In this document: positions 1 through 9,328 of the stretch, in pieces
Position numbering within the stretch: the first letter of the stretch is position 1
Layout of the letters: each line of letters starts with the position of its first letter
Origin: Laetiporus sulphureus 93-53
Lineage: Eukaryota; Basidiomycota; Agaricomycetes; Polyporales; Laetiporaceae
DNA length: 52,739 bases
Reading direction: 5' to 3'
Assembly (NCBI RefSeq): GCF_001632365.1
Contig: NW_024468527.1
Span: forward strand, 1 to 52,739
Made by a program: the position numbers and the translations under genes
Notes under the pieces: generated by a model
What the model saw: only the letters and a program-made list of their open reading frames with translations
Database searches by the model: none
What the model was told of the DNA's origin: nothing

Positions 1-308
1 GCGGCCTCCTTCAGCAGGCGCGAACGCGCGGTGCGCAGCGCGCTTTCGAGGTCGAACCTGCGCGGGTGGGCAGCGTCTGCGCTCGCGCGCACGAAGGGCG
101 GCTTGACGTCGAACACGCTCTTCGCGCTGATGTCAATCGGGCTCGCGCGCACGATGTCCAGGTCTGCAAAAGCTCAGTGTGAGGCGATTCCGATCGCATA
201 GCCAAACTCACTGTCGTGGTCGTCGAATGTCGGCACGGGCTCGACGCTCTTGAAGCCGACCACCTCCCATGGCTGGTCGATGGTGTTTCGTCCGAATGGA
301 GACCACAT
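1..308 (-). CDS. Unrecognised protein, 5' part only (runs off left edge)
   Basis: Only the first two exons are inside the window. Model: exon 1 308..212, intron 211..164 (48 nt, GTGAGT..TTTTGCAG), exon 2 163..1 and beyond. The first in-frame ATG is at 308 and the product starts MWSPFGRNTIDQPWEVV; the open frame further upstream has no ATG. About 87 residues are visible: an acidic, aromatic start, then a basic segment ending in Arg/Lys/Leu-rich residues (DLESALRTARSRLLKEA) that looks helical. I see no signal peptide, membrane segment or motif I can name. The frame stays open across a consensus fungal intron and codon use is good, so I regard it as a real gene of unknown function. An additional 5' exon upstream is possible. 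Confidence 0.6.
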
Positions 309-1889
309 GCTGATGGGGTCTTCAGAACGGACGTGCCTAAATGAGATTGCTTGCTTGACAGGGGCGGAGTCGAGGATATGCAAGCGGCGTTAGTGACGGC
401 GGATCCGTCGGGTATGGCTGTGCGGCGGATGTGCGCAGGCAACTTGGAGGGTATGGAAGCCGCGAGGCACGGCAATATTAAGGTATCGGGATCCGGATGG
501 AGTCAGGATGATGATGACTGAGAACGCTGCGGGAATCGGGTATATGCGCCACGCAGACTATTTGCACTGCTTAAAGCTGCGGTCAGGTCGGCGACGTGTG
601 TGGTGCGGCGGTGCTGCAGCGGGCGCGTGCGCGTGCGCGCCGATGCCGACGGGCGACGCAATTTTGTCTCGTGCATGCGGTATCATCGATGGCTCCTCGC
701 CCCTGAGCTTGACTGAAGACCCAGTCAGTGTGCGATTGATCGGTCTCGGAGGACGGCACAGACCAGGCGTGATAGCCATGATGCCGTGGGGACGTGCAAG
801 CTGAGATGGCATGCGTACGACCGCCTGCGAATGGCCGCGGTCGAGGCAATGTTCACATGCATCTCGTCCTGGGAGCTCCATTGCTGGATGGATTGCAGTC
901 GAAGTGTAGGGTTGCTGACTGTGCTGGCTCGCGAGCGTCGGTGGCCCTCGGTGGCCGCACGCGTAAGGCTGATTATCCTCTCGCCGCCCGATCGCGCGTC
1001 TCCGGAGGCCTGTACCCCGCCCGAATATTTATATTTGGCTATTGACAGGACCTGAGCCGCTTACATACACCATTCCTCATTGGACACCACTACATAACGC
1101 TCGTGCTTTTCCATGCACCACTTTTGCACGCTCCCGCTTTGTTCTTCAAAGCTTCATATATATATACACTTGGTCCTTTTCCCGTACCGCTCATTGCTTT
1201 CCCTCGCCGTGACAATTAATGGCTGTGGCGCTCTGTGCTGTATTCATTACGCTCTGTGCGGTATACATTTATACATTTTCTCCGGCCCTCTTCAACATGT
1301 ACTGTGTTTTCCGTCGTCGTTTCTGTGCTCTTTGATTCTTTTCCCAGAGCGATCTCTGTGACTTCCATTTTTCTTTGTTGCGCGTTCGCAACACTGCTCT
1401 GTGGGCGGAACATTTCAGTAATTGTGTAGTCTACTTGATACTCACGCACTACAGTGCTGCAGGAAACAACACACGTTCGAGGATCGTGCCTCCTCCGTCT
1501 CACATTCCGCCCCCCATAAAGGATGACGGGAATGCCCCGCAAAGGGACGACATGTACGTGCCGTGGCGATTGGCGGATGCGCGTTCGGGCTCGAATGAGG
1601 CCCCACTGCTGCATTACTTGCCTGGTGCTGCAAAATGCGATGTTCTGCGGCGTTCTGCGGTACCAGGCAGGAAATGCAGCAGCACTACCAGGTTATCGTA
1701 TAGTTCAGTTACGTACCTTTTATCAATTCCTAGACACCGGAGCCTCTCCCGTTCTGAGCTCAGGCGTCTGTTTCAGCATCTTCGCATAGGCTTTCACGCC
1801 ATCGACGCTATCGATCCAGATCGTCCTGTGCAAGTGGAAGCGACTTGGAGGGTACCACACTAGGCAGACGAGCCTGCAGTTTCTCAAAG

Positions 1890-2290
1890 CCCAATCGTCA
1901 GCCCAAAGATGATGGTCGATCACGTTCTCCCCACTGGGAGAACGTAATCAACCATCTTCGATCGGGCCGAAAATCGTGGCAGAGTCCTCGTGGCCACCTG
2001 GCCCGCTTACTCTTCTTGCCCTTGACCTAACACAGCGTAGCACACAATGCATAAAGCTTCAAAGCTAACGTACGCACAAAGCTCTCCCACTCACCGTTGG
2101 CGCAAACCTTTGCACGTCATCCTCGTTGTTCATTGAAACTTTCGTGTCGCGTTTCAGGTGCTTTTCAAGTTCGGAGGACGCCATAGCGATGGTGCCATCT
2201 TGGAGTCGGGGCAGATGCTCGTAGGTTTCAGTTTCCAGGCCGGCTTTCGAGATATATGTATCAGTCTCGTCACGTTGCAACGTGTTTCCA
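1890..2290 (-). other. Possible two-exon orphan gene fragment
   Basis: On the minus strand a charged frame (…GLETETYEHLPRLQDG… ending DDVQRFAPT) runs from about 2290 to a consensus donor GTGAGT near 2097. A plausible acceptor (TGTGTTAG) lies near 2031 and leads into VKGKKSKRARWPRG and a further stretch ending at a stop near 1900. I see the frame and the splice signals, but I recognise no family and cannot fix a start codon. It could equally be decayed coding sequence. Confidence 0.2.
1911..1956. repeat. 21-bp inverted repeat (hairpin) with 4-nt loop
   Basis: Arms 1911-1931 and 1936-1956 match at 19 of 21 positions around a CACT loop. In RNA read from the minus strand both differences become G-U pairs, so the minus transcript would form an uninterrupted 21-bp stem. 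In plus-strand RNA the same two positions are C-A mismatches. It lies inside the possible minus-strand exon described above. Confidence 0.75.
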
Positions 2291-2879
2291 TACGCACACA
2301 CTGCCCCCGCATAGCCGCATGCAATGCAGGTGCTACACAGCCATGTTGAGTGCACACACACAATCGGTCAACTGGTGTGCTTTTCGAAGGTGCTGTACTC
2401 GCACCGCCCATTTATTGATAACACACAGCCCAGCGATGTAATTAGCAGTCGATAAGGCAGAATCATGTGTATCTGGGCGGCTCTAGACATGAAGAAACGA
2501 CGAGGCGCGACATGCACAGCGCAGTCATTTCGTTTTTTCAAGTTTGGCATGTGCATCTTCAATTGCGTCTCAACGGCTCACGCGCATTACATCGTGCAGA
2601 ACACGGGAAGTTCATCTAATTCTCCCGTATACGGCGCCCGACTAAGGGCTTTGCGCACATTGCTGCACCGCTTCCAAGTTCGCGATGATTCTGGGAACGG
2701 AAAGACCACTGTTCTGCATAGCATCATAGGTGGGCTGTACCTCAACAAACACCGCAGTTCTTTGCACTGCCAACGGGACGAAGGGGGGGCAGAGGATGGC
2801 CGGAATAGCTTCGAGGCGCCGTGCTTAGCCACGGACACTTTTTTGTCAAAATATGATATTGGACCAATGGCAGTCTCGC

Positions 2880-3410
2880 TATAGCAGTTCGAGGCCTTGA
2901 CCACGATGTAAAGACAATAACTCCGCTGATGACAGATAGCCATCAGAGCAAGTATGCAACCTACTATTGCACGGTATAATACGATCCAATCCCCTGAACT
3001 GGATCAGACGCTCGCCCAGAGTCCGCTCTGCTTTCAACATCAAGCCCGATGCCCAATCGCAACGAGAACAGCTATCGATAGGAGAGGGATTACACGCATT
3101 TAGCCCAGTTGGCAGTCTCGAGTTAATCGTCTGTGATATGCCGTAGATCTTGTGCGATGCTACCGAGGTCATCGTGATGTTGTGCATCTCTTCGATATCA
3201 TCCATCCTGAGCCTCGATCCGTGAAGATCCGCGCGCCATGCAGGACGCAACGTCTCGCAGCAGACTGGCCGCATGCAGCGTGTTGAGTAATTTTGGATTC
3301 CCAGTGAGCCTGCCATGCGGCGTCTGGAGCCACACGTCGAACGCTTCCAGTATGAGGACTCTGGTTTCCTTTCCATTGACCGAATTGATATGAGTGAATG
3401 ATTGGACCAA
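2880..3410 (-). pseudogene. Possible decayed or orphan gene, minus strand
   Basis: Three overlapping minus-strand frames carry protein-like sequence that does not join into one clean model: LEAFDVWLQTPHGRLTG (about 3350-3300), a following stretch with MDDIEEMHNITMTS (about 3205-3160), and a hydrophobic stretch DWIVLYRAIVGCILALMAI (about 2990-2935) preceded by a plausible acceptor (GTTCAG). The last looks like a membrane span. Frames shift between the pieces without obvious introns, which favours decay. I recognise no family. Confidence 0.2.
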
Positions 3411-4193
3411 GGCCTGAGGAGCGAGTCAATGCAGCGCTACAGCGGAAGTCATGAACATAGCATTTCGTTCCTCTCTGATCATGTCTGCGCTTCTGTGAGT
3501 ATGCGCAGAACATCGAACTGAACCTTCCCGTCGGACGCCATCGAAATAATCCCTTAGTTTCCGGTGTATGCAGGTGAGAACGAAGCACTGCCAGGGTGCT
3601 GCGCGTGAAACGAGGGAAACAGAATAAGGTAATCGCGCATTTCGAGAGAAACGCTCCACATGCAGGAAAGAACGTAAGTAAGACAAGCTCTAAGAGGGCA
3701 GCCTTTGTCTCCCCTAGGCAGACCTATTAAATCGCCTTTTCTGAGGGAGCGACGACAGGCAATATAAAGGTCTGCTTCAAATTGCGCCTTCTAGTAGTCG
3801 TCGCCCGACGCGGTCACATGCTCGCATCCCAAACGGGCAGGTTACAAATTCTTTTTTCCCCTGAGACGCTCCATGGCTATGCAGAGCATACACAAAATGA
3901 CATTCAAAGTGACCCCCAAAGCCAACCGGTTCGTTTTCAATGCGGGTAAAGTGCTTGCATTGATTCCGCCCATCCATTATACTCTCCCGGCCAAATGCGT
4001 TGCGTTCTTGCGTTGAAGAATCGATCTGCACTAAGTACCTTTGCAGCAGGACCGCAAGACTCATTTTCACAGCGATTTAATGCATTATTTATTTCTCCGT
4101 TATTAGCACGGCAGCCCATGTACACCGCATAACCCAGACAGGGATGGACATATGCAGCATAAATAGACGACGTGCTTCTGCCACCGCAAGCGT

Positions 4194-5081
4194 TCAAAGA
4201 AGGGCAATCGCAATACCGGCGACCGCGGCCAACAACCCGCTGACGCCCATGACCGACCGAACGCTAGCCGCGCCGGACGAATGACTGGTCGAGGTCGACG
4301 ACGCCGTCGAGGAAGTCGCGGTCCCGCTCACCGAGGAGCTCGTGGTCGAGTTGGAAGACGACGTCGCGTTCGTGCAGGAGACGTTCGAGGGGACCGTGGC
4401 GTCCGAGCTCAGGGTCAGGTCCGCGCACTGTATGAACGCGAGCAACAGTCAGCGAACGTGTACGAGAGGCCACACAATAGCACCGAGAATCGGAAGAGAT
4501 ACGCAAAATACCGACCTGATACAAGGTGCCATCGCCGCCGTCAAACACGAACAGCAGCGTGACGTTGGCGCCATCCTCCACGCCTTCAACACCCGATGCC
4601 GCGATGTCGATCGGCCCGCAGAATGCGCCCTCCGCATTTGTCTCCTTGAAGTAGTTCACGACGTACTGGAACGACCCGTTCAAGTTGGTGAAGTTGTTGA
4701 AGCTCGTCGGGTTCGATACCGTTGAGATGGCCACGCCAACTATACGAAATCGGACATAAGTACCTGTCGCCGAAGCAAGTAAAGATGAGACGCAAAAGTA
4801 CCCACACGTCCAGTCCGGATGTCCGCTAGTAAGCGAGTAGATTGCGCTGTTCAGAGGGAACGTCGTCCGGTTGTCCGTGACATCAATGTAACTATCTGCA
4901 CCGATGGAAGCCACTCATTCAGTACTCGTCACCATAGAATCAAGAAAAATGTGGACCTACCACAGAAGTTGACTTCATTTTGCATGTTGAAAACCCCACG
5001 CGGCGTTGGATACTGCAGGTGGAAGTGGGCGGACACCGCGGTCAACAGCCCGCCCATGAATGCGACAGTGGTGAAACGCAT
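4194..5081 (-). CDS. BIM1/X325-type GPI-anchored copper-binding protein
   Basis: Model: complement(4194..4427, 4516..4739, 4806..4895, 4961..5081), 222 aa. Residues 1-18 are a signal peptide ending in VSA. The mature chain would begin with His19 in HFHLQYPTPRG, the amino-terminal histidine that binds copper in the LPMO-like BIM1/X325 family. A second family-typical segment, SGHPDWTF, carries His66. Paired cysteines (VNFC, FCGPID, YQCADL) and several N-glycosylation sequons follow. A Ser/Thr-rich linker and a C-terminal hydrophobic stretch (GVSGLLAAVAGIAIALL) indicate GPI anchoring. Family knowledge: these proteins resemble lytic polysaccharide monooxygenases but do not oxidise sugars; Cryptococcus Bim1 helps import copper together with Ctr1. 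The gene lies directly downstream of a CTR copper transporter on the same strand, which supports a copper-uptake role at the cell surface. The start is fixed by the signal peptide. Confidence 0.92.
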
Positions 5082-5752
5082 GGCTCCCTAGTCTGTACGG
5101 GGACAGGAGATAAGATAGGAAGGATAAGCTGGATCTGCAACGCTGGGTGATGGGGCGTTAGCAGGGAAATCCCGCCTTGAGGAGGGGGTGCCAGATTTTA
5201 TGGTGACATTGCGGACTCTCAGCCACCGATTCCGGTTGTAAAAAGTTATTTCTCGTTTGTTTACTTATGCTTGGTCCAAATGTCTTGGCTTTCTTCTGGC
5301 TGAGGGCGAGCGCTGGAGTCTTGTCCGCCTTCGTGCATCATGTTTCAAAGTGCTCGAATGAGTGAGAGGGATTTGGGGGAAAACACGGTAGGGACGTCCC
5401 AGCTGAATACCATGCGGCGGCGGGGACAACAATGGAGATGCTAGCACGTGGCGTGCGTGTGAGACCTTAGGCCTTAGGAGCGCACCCTGAGGAATAGTTG
5501 AACGGCCTTGTCGAGGCAACATCGGCAGTCCGACGGTGTACGTTCAAGCGCAAAGCCTATGAAACCCGCAGCTTGGCGTGTCAGCCAGCGTACGGCACGT
5601 GTTGCTGCCGAGTCCATTCGGAATACATCCATCTAGTCCATCCTACAGATTAAGCAATTCATCCTGCGAAGAAGGCATGTGTAGCAAGGATAGACACAAG
5701 ACCACAAGACTGCAGAAAACGAGCGAGTAAAGGACAACTTCTGTGGCTGTTG
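5082..5752. promoter_or_regulatory. Intergenic region between the two copper genes (promoter of the BIM1-like gene)
   Basis: This 671-bp stretch holds the 3' end of the CTR transcript and the promoter of the BIM1-like gene. On the minus strand an ATAAAA element sits near 5199, about 115 bp upstream of the ATG. Beside it GTGACATTGC (5203-5212) resembles sequence at the palindrome upstream of CTR (6618-6636). I see no convincing gene here. Confidence 0.45.
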
Positions 5753-6547
5753 TTAATGCAACAAGTGGGCGTCTCCTGATCCCATCCTGCCAAACACGAC
5801 CTCTCCGATACCCAGCCCTATCAGTATGGAGATGATATACGCCGCCTGGAACGTCCTATTCGGTCGAGTCAGGTCCGCGTCAGCATAGTACTCGGGAATC
5901 GAGCGCCATCAGAGGCAGGAACAGCACCCACATGACTGCTAGCATCAGCACGTAGGCAACCATGGCGTGGAACGCATACAGGAAGCCGCGGGGGAGATCG
6001 TGAGACACGAGGAAGGGTTCGACGGTGCGCGGGGCGCGCCGGATAGCGAATGCAGTTGGGTACTTGCTCAGACTATTAACGCCATTGACCTCCTCCACGT
6101 CCGTCGCTGCTTTCTCCTTCGTGGGGGCTGAGGATTTGGATTCGGAAGCAGTAGCCCGCGACGCTGCAATGGCCAGTGCCCTGAGAACAAGGAATGAGAA
6201 CCTGCCCAACAAAGTGATAGTAAATGCGCGAACCTCCTCCGCCAATGCGCTATGAGCAGGGAGCGCATGGCTGCTACCCAACGTTCGAAGATAGAGAAAG
6301 CCACTAAAGCAATGCATGCGCCAGCTATAGCACCACGCGAAGAGGGCCTCCATTCCTTGAATACGAGGTAGTCTCCACGCGTGAAGTGCAGGTAGGCGAC
6401 CATATCGCCCATAGATGACATGTCCATGCTCGACATGCTGGATGATGTCACCGAGGCAGCTGCAGAGCTTGCTGTAGAGCTTGACATGACCATAGTGGAG
6501 GCCATGGTCGCTGTCATTGAGGAGGACATATCCATGGACATCTCCAT
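5753..6547 (-). CDS. CTR-type high-affinity copper transporter
   Basis: Model: complement(5753..5855, 5932..6180, 6234..6547), 221 aa. Residues 1-49 are methionine- and serine-rich (MEMSMDMSSSM and later SMSSMDMSSMGDM), the extracellular copper-catching Mets motifs. Membrane span 1 follows FKEWRPSS. After a cytosolic loop with Ser/Lys-rich sequence come spans 2 and 3, which carry the family signature exactly: M184-x3-M188, then 12 residues, then G201-x3-G205. In the family this gives a trimeric plasma-membrane pore for Cu(I). The start is the first in-frame ATG; the frame is open upstream but contains only non-ATG codons. Length is normal for fungal Ctr proteins. It is followed on the same strand by the BIM1-like copper protein, and a palindrome lies about 70-90 bp upstream of the ATG. 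Confidence 0.95.
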
Positions 6548-7737
6548 GACTGCGAAGTCACTCGGGGAGGAGAAACCGTCGGCGTGACGAAGTGAGGACA
6601 CAGCGCTTGTGACTTATTGTGACAATATGTGTCACATTGCACGTGAGGGACGGCCAAACGAGCGCAAGCAATCGTGCTGAGGGAGCTGCGGGTGAGGAGA
6701 TCGACAAAGAGGAAGCGAAACCTCTGGGCGGTAGACTTGGAGGTCGAGTCCCATTCAACAATAAACAGATGAGTACGTTCTCGGGAAAAGGCCGTAAATG
6801 CTCTTCTGTGATGTAAGTCAGGTTGTGTTGCAATGAAACTGACACTGCAATAATGGATGCAGGCCAAAGTCCAATGTATGGATAGTGATGCTTATATTGC
6901 TGTCGGTCGAAAAAGAGCGTAAGGGTCAGGATTGTGTTGATGGCCGACCATTTGAAGCAATGTGCGGACAACTTGGGGCGACCGATACCGGCACCGCAGC
7001 GGTCGTCGAAGACGGCCAGCACAGATTAGTAACACTTAGGCGTTAAGTCTCCGGGCAGGTTCAGATTCGAAGAACTACGCTCGCACTTCCCCTGCCCGCC
7101 ACACGTACACTCACCTCGTGGTATGATGACACAGAATCTGACGTACCGGATAGCCTACGACCCACTAGAAAGCGGCATATTACAGTTGGCCGAGAAGCCA
7201 TATGAAGATGGAAGGAGCCACAGAAAGAAGCACCGATATTGCACGGTAGAAGAAGTGAATGCAGAATGAGACAGAATACCGGTTCGATGCTTCAGCAGAC
7301 CTCGAGGTGCGAGGTGAGTGAGTGACTCGGCGAAGAGGACCCGATACGAGCTTGTTGAGAACCACGCTCCCACTCGCATAGGATCCACTCCGACAGTCAT
7401 CATGATAATAACTGAGGCCAGGACAGGGAGGAAGAGGCATCGTGACAGCAGATGGCGGGCGACGACGAGGATGGCAGTAGGGGGCAGAGGACGCCTCAAC
7501 AATGATTTGAGTGAGGCACTTGTGCGCGAGCCAATCGCAAATTCCCGCAGCAGCCAGCTCGTCAGGTCACATGACCTGAGCATGTGACGCCATTCAAAGA
7601 CGATCATGGCGAGTGCGCGCGTCTCTGCCGCATACCGCCATCGTCTGCAACTATTGCAGCACCCTCGCCGCCGTTCGATCCATCTATCAAGGCACTGATC
7701 CAATTTCCATCTCGTCGCCGCCTCATAAACTGCCAGA
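6548..7737. promoter_or_regulatory. Divergent region between CTR (minus) and rhodanese (plus)
   Basis: This 1.2-kb stretch separates the starts of the two divergent genes. Minus-strand frames at 6558-7022 and 7180-7610 contain hydrophobic stretches (such as VSFCIHFFYRAISVLLSV near 7230) but break repeatedly, and I cannot join them into a model. They may be remnants of a membrane protein or chance. No family is recognised. Confidence 0.35.
6618..6636. promoter_or_regulatory. Palindrome upstream of CTR (possible operator)
   Basis: A perfect inverted repeat TGTGACA-N5-TGTCACA occupies 6618-6636, and a further TTGTGAC lies at 6607-6613. It sits 71-89 bp upstream of the CTR start codon, where a promoter element would be expected. 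I infer a possible transcription-factor site; nothing in the sequence says which factor binds it. Confidence 0.4.
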
Positions 7738-8379
7738 ATGTTGCGCACCGCTGCAGCACGAACCCCCGCGATGGGTCTTATTCTGTCGAGGTCGATCCTC
7801 TTCACAGCGAGAGTTCCTCTTCCTCGTCTCGCGCACATCGCTCGGTATGAGTCAACGAAACCAACCCCAAAGCTCAAAGAAGCGTTGGAGGCTCAGGACA
7901 ATCTGAGACGCGATTGGGACGCGAAGATCTTGAGTTACGAGGAGTTGAAGCCGAAGACTTTGCAGCCAAGTCCAGTGTGTTTCATCTTACATACCCTTTC
8001 ATTACGCTAGCCTCAACAATACCATAGGAAACTTATTTGGTCGACGTACGTGAGCCGGACGAGGTGCTACAGGGCTCCATTCCTTCCTCTGTGAACTTGC
8101 CCCTCTCCACGCTTCCAGGCTCACTGCACCTTGACGCGGCCGCGTTCAAGGAGAAATACGGATTTCAGAAGCCTCACAGAGATCAGGAGATTGTCTTCTA
8201 CTGCCGAAGTGGCAAGCGAGCAGCCACGGCCTGTGACATTGCCAAGCGGAACGGATACACGAAGTACGTGCGAGCACATCTTTCTCTCCCGTGTGAAAGG
8301 TGACATCTTTCGCAGCCTGGCAAATTACCAGGGGTCTTGGTTGGATTGGGTGGCCCGCGAGGGAATTAAGACGGCTTGA
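7738..8379 (+). CDS. Mitochondrial single-domain rhodanese (thiosulfate sulfurtransferase)
   Basis: Model: join(7738..7974, 8028..8263, 8316..8379), 178 aa. The N-terminus is rich in Arg, Ser and Ala with no acidic residues for the first 38 or so positions, typical of a mitochondrial presequence. One rhodanese domain fills residues about 70-175: YLVDVREPDEVLQGSIPSS, then the active-site loop CRSGKRA with catalytic Cys138, then the C-terminal NYQGSWLDW. Such enzymes transfer sulfane sulfur from thiosulfate or persulfides, via a cysteine persulfide, to cyanide or thiols. The domain is complete and single, like the yeast Rdl1/Rdl2 group. The start is the only upstream ATG giving the presequence. 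It is divergent from the CTR gene. Confidence 0.9.
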
Positions 8380-9328
8380 GCTGGTTCTCGCCGCTACACA
8401 GTCATTATATTAAGCGATTTAATGTGCTGTACTCCGAGTGCGTTTTGGCTGCGATGTAACCTGAGGATTGCACTATCTATTTACAATTGGAGTTAGATAT
8501 ACCACGTCGCAAGATGCACGTCAGTCGTCGTGTTTTGCTGTGACACTGCGCAGCTAAGACCTAAACCTGGCCTCATCAAAACAGCAATTCGGAGGGAATC
8601 ATTCGGAAATCTTGTGCGATATACATCAGTAGAACACGTTGTGGTTGGGCGGTGTCTAGGTTTCGCGATGGATGTGTGATGCAGGCCGCTCTCGTGAACG
8701 TTGTTACAGGGCAATCGGTCGCAACTACATAGAACAAAGATGTCGTAACTCATGCAATGAACACCATATTCCGAATTGTTTGGTTGCGGCAACCGAGCAT
8801 GCGACTGTGCGGTGTTTCCGTTGCGGACAGGTCCACGTGTCTGCCCACAGAGCAAAGGGTGATGATAAAGATATGAATATTTAACGGAAGACCAGCCAAC
8901 CACCGTAGTTTGGACGCCATCGTATGTTACATGTATCGTCGCGATTGAGGACAGCGCCACTAAGCAAATACTAGACGAGCGAATACGACAAAGATTCAGC
9001 GAGATAGATGTTAGGAACACAACTCTAGAATGCCATAGATATGTAGCGTATGATTGAGCGTGAGACGGACAAGGCAGGTAGACAGGATGTGATGCGATGA
9101 GGTGCGTGAGGACGAGCAATGACGCGCATAGGCACAGAGGCGAACGAAGCAAATAGAAAATAGGACAAGCGGACTAGTCCGTCCTTGTTGGAACCTCCGC
9201 CTTTTTACTGTTAGGCGGGTTGGATCGTCTCATGAAATTCGAGTGGGTGAGATTGAAGCATGACGGATTGATTCGGGTGACGAGGCGCCAGTCCCGTTAC
9301 CGACGATTCAATGACCATTCAAAAGAAT
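8380..9328. other. Intergenic, convergent 3' ends
   Basis: This 949-bp stretch lies between the 3' ends of the rhodanese gene (plus) and the KH-domain gene (minus). A long minus-strand frame crosses 8493-9152 but has no ATG start and no family features, so I do not call it a gene. I see no RNA gene or repeat. Confidence 0.5.

Larger units (their letters stand above)
309..4193. other. Gene-poor stretch with weak minus-strand coding traces
   Basis: I can build no complete gene in these 3.9 kb. A pyrimidine-rich, TATA-containing stretch (about 1030-1380) looks promoter-like. Two weak coding traces on the minus strand are listed separately (1890-2290 and 2880-3410). A strong hairpin lies at 1911-1956. 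Most open frames here start at non-ATG codons and show no family resemblance. The stretch may hold a fast-evolving orphan gene, a decayed gene or plain intergenic DNA. Confidence 0.5.

Noticed and set aside
7155..7877. 240-codon minus-strand frame overlapping the rhodanese start
   Set aside because: It crosses the rhodanese presequence in antisense; only the part below 7610 looks mildly hydrophobic, and no start or splice model works.
8493..9152. 219-codon open frame, minus strand
   Set aside because: It begins at a non-ATG codon, has a biased composition and no family features, and lies in a convergent 3' region.
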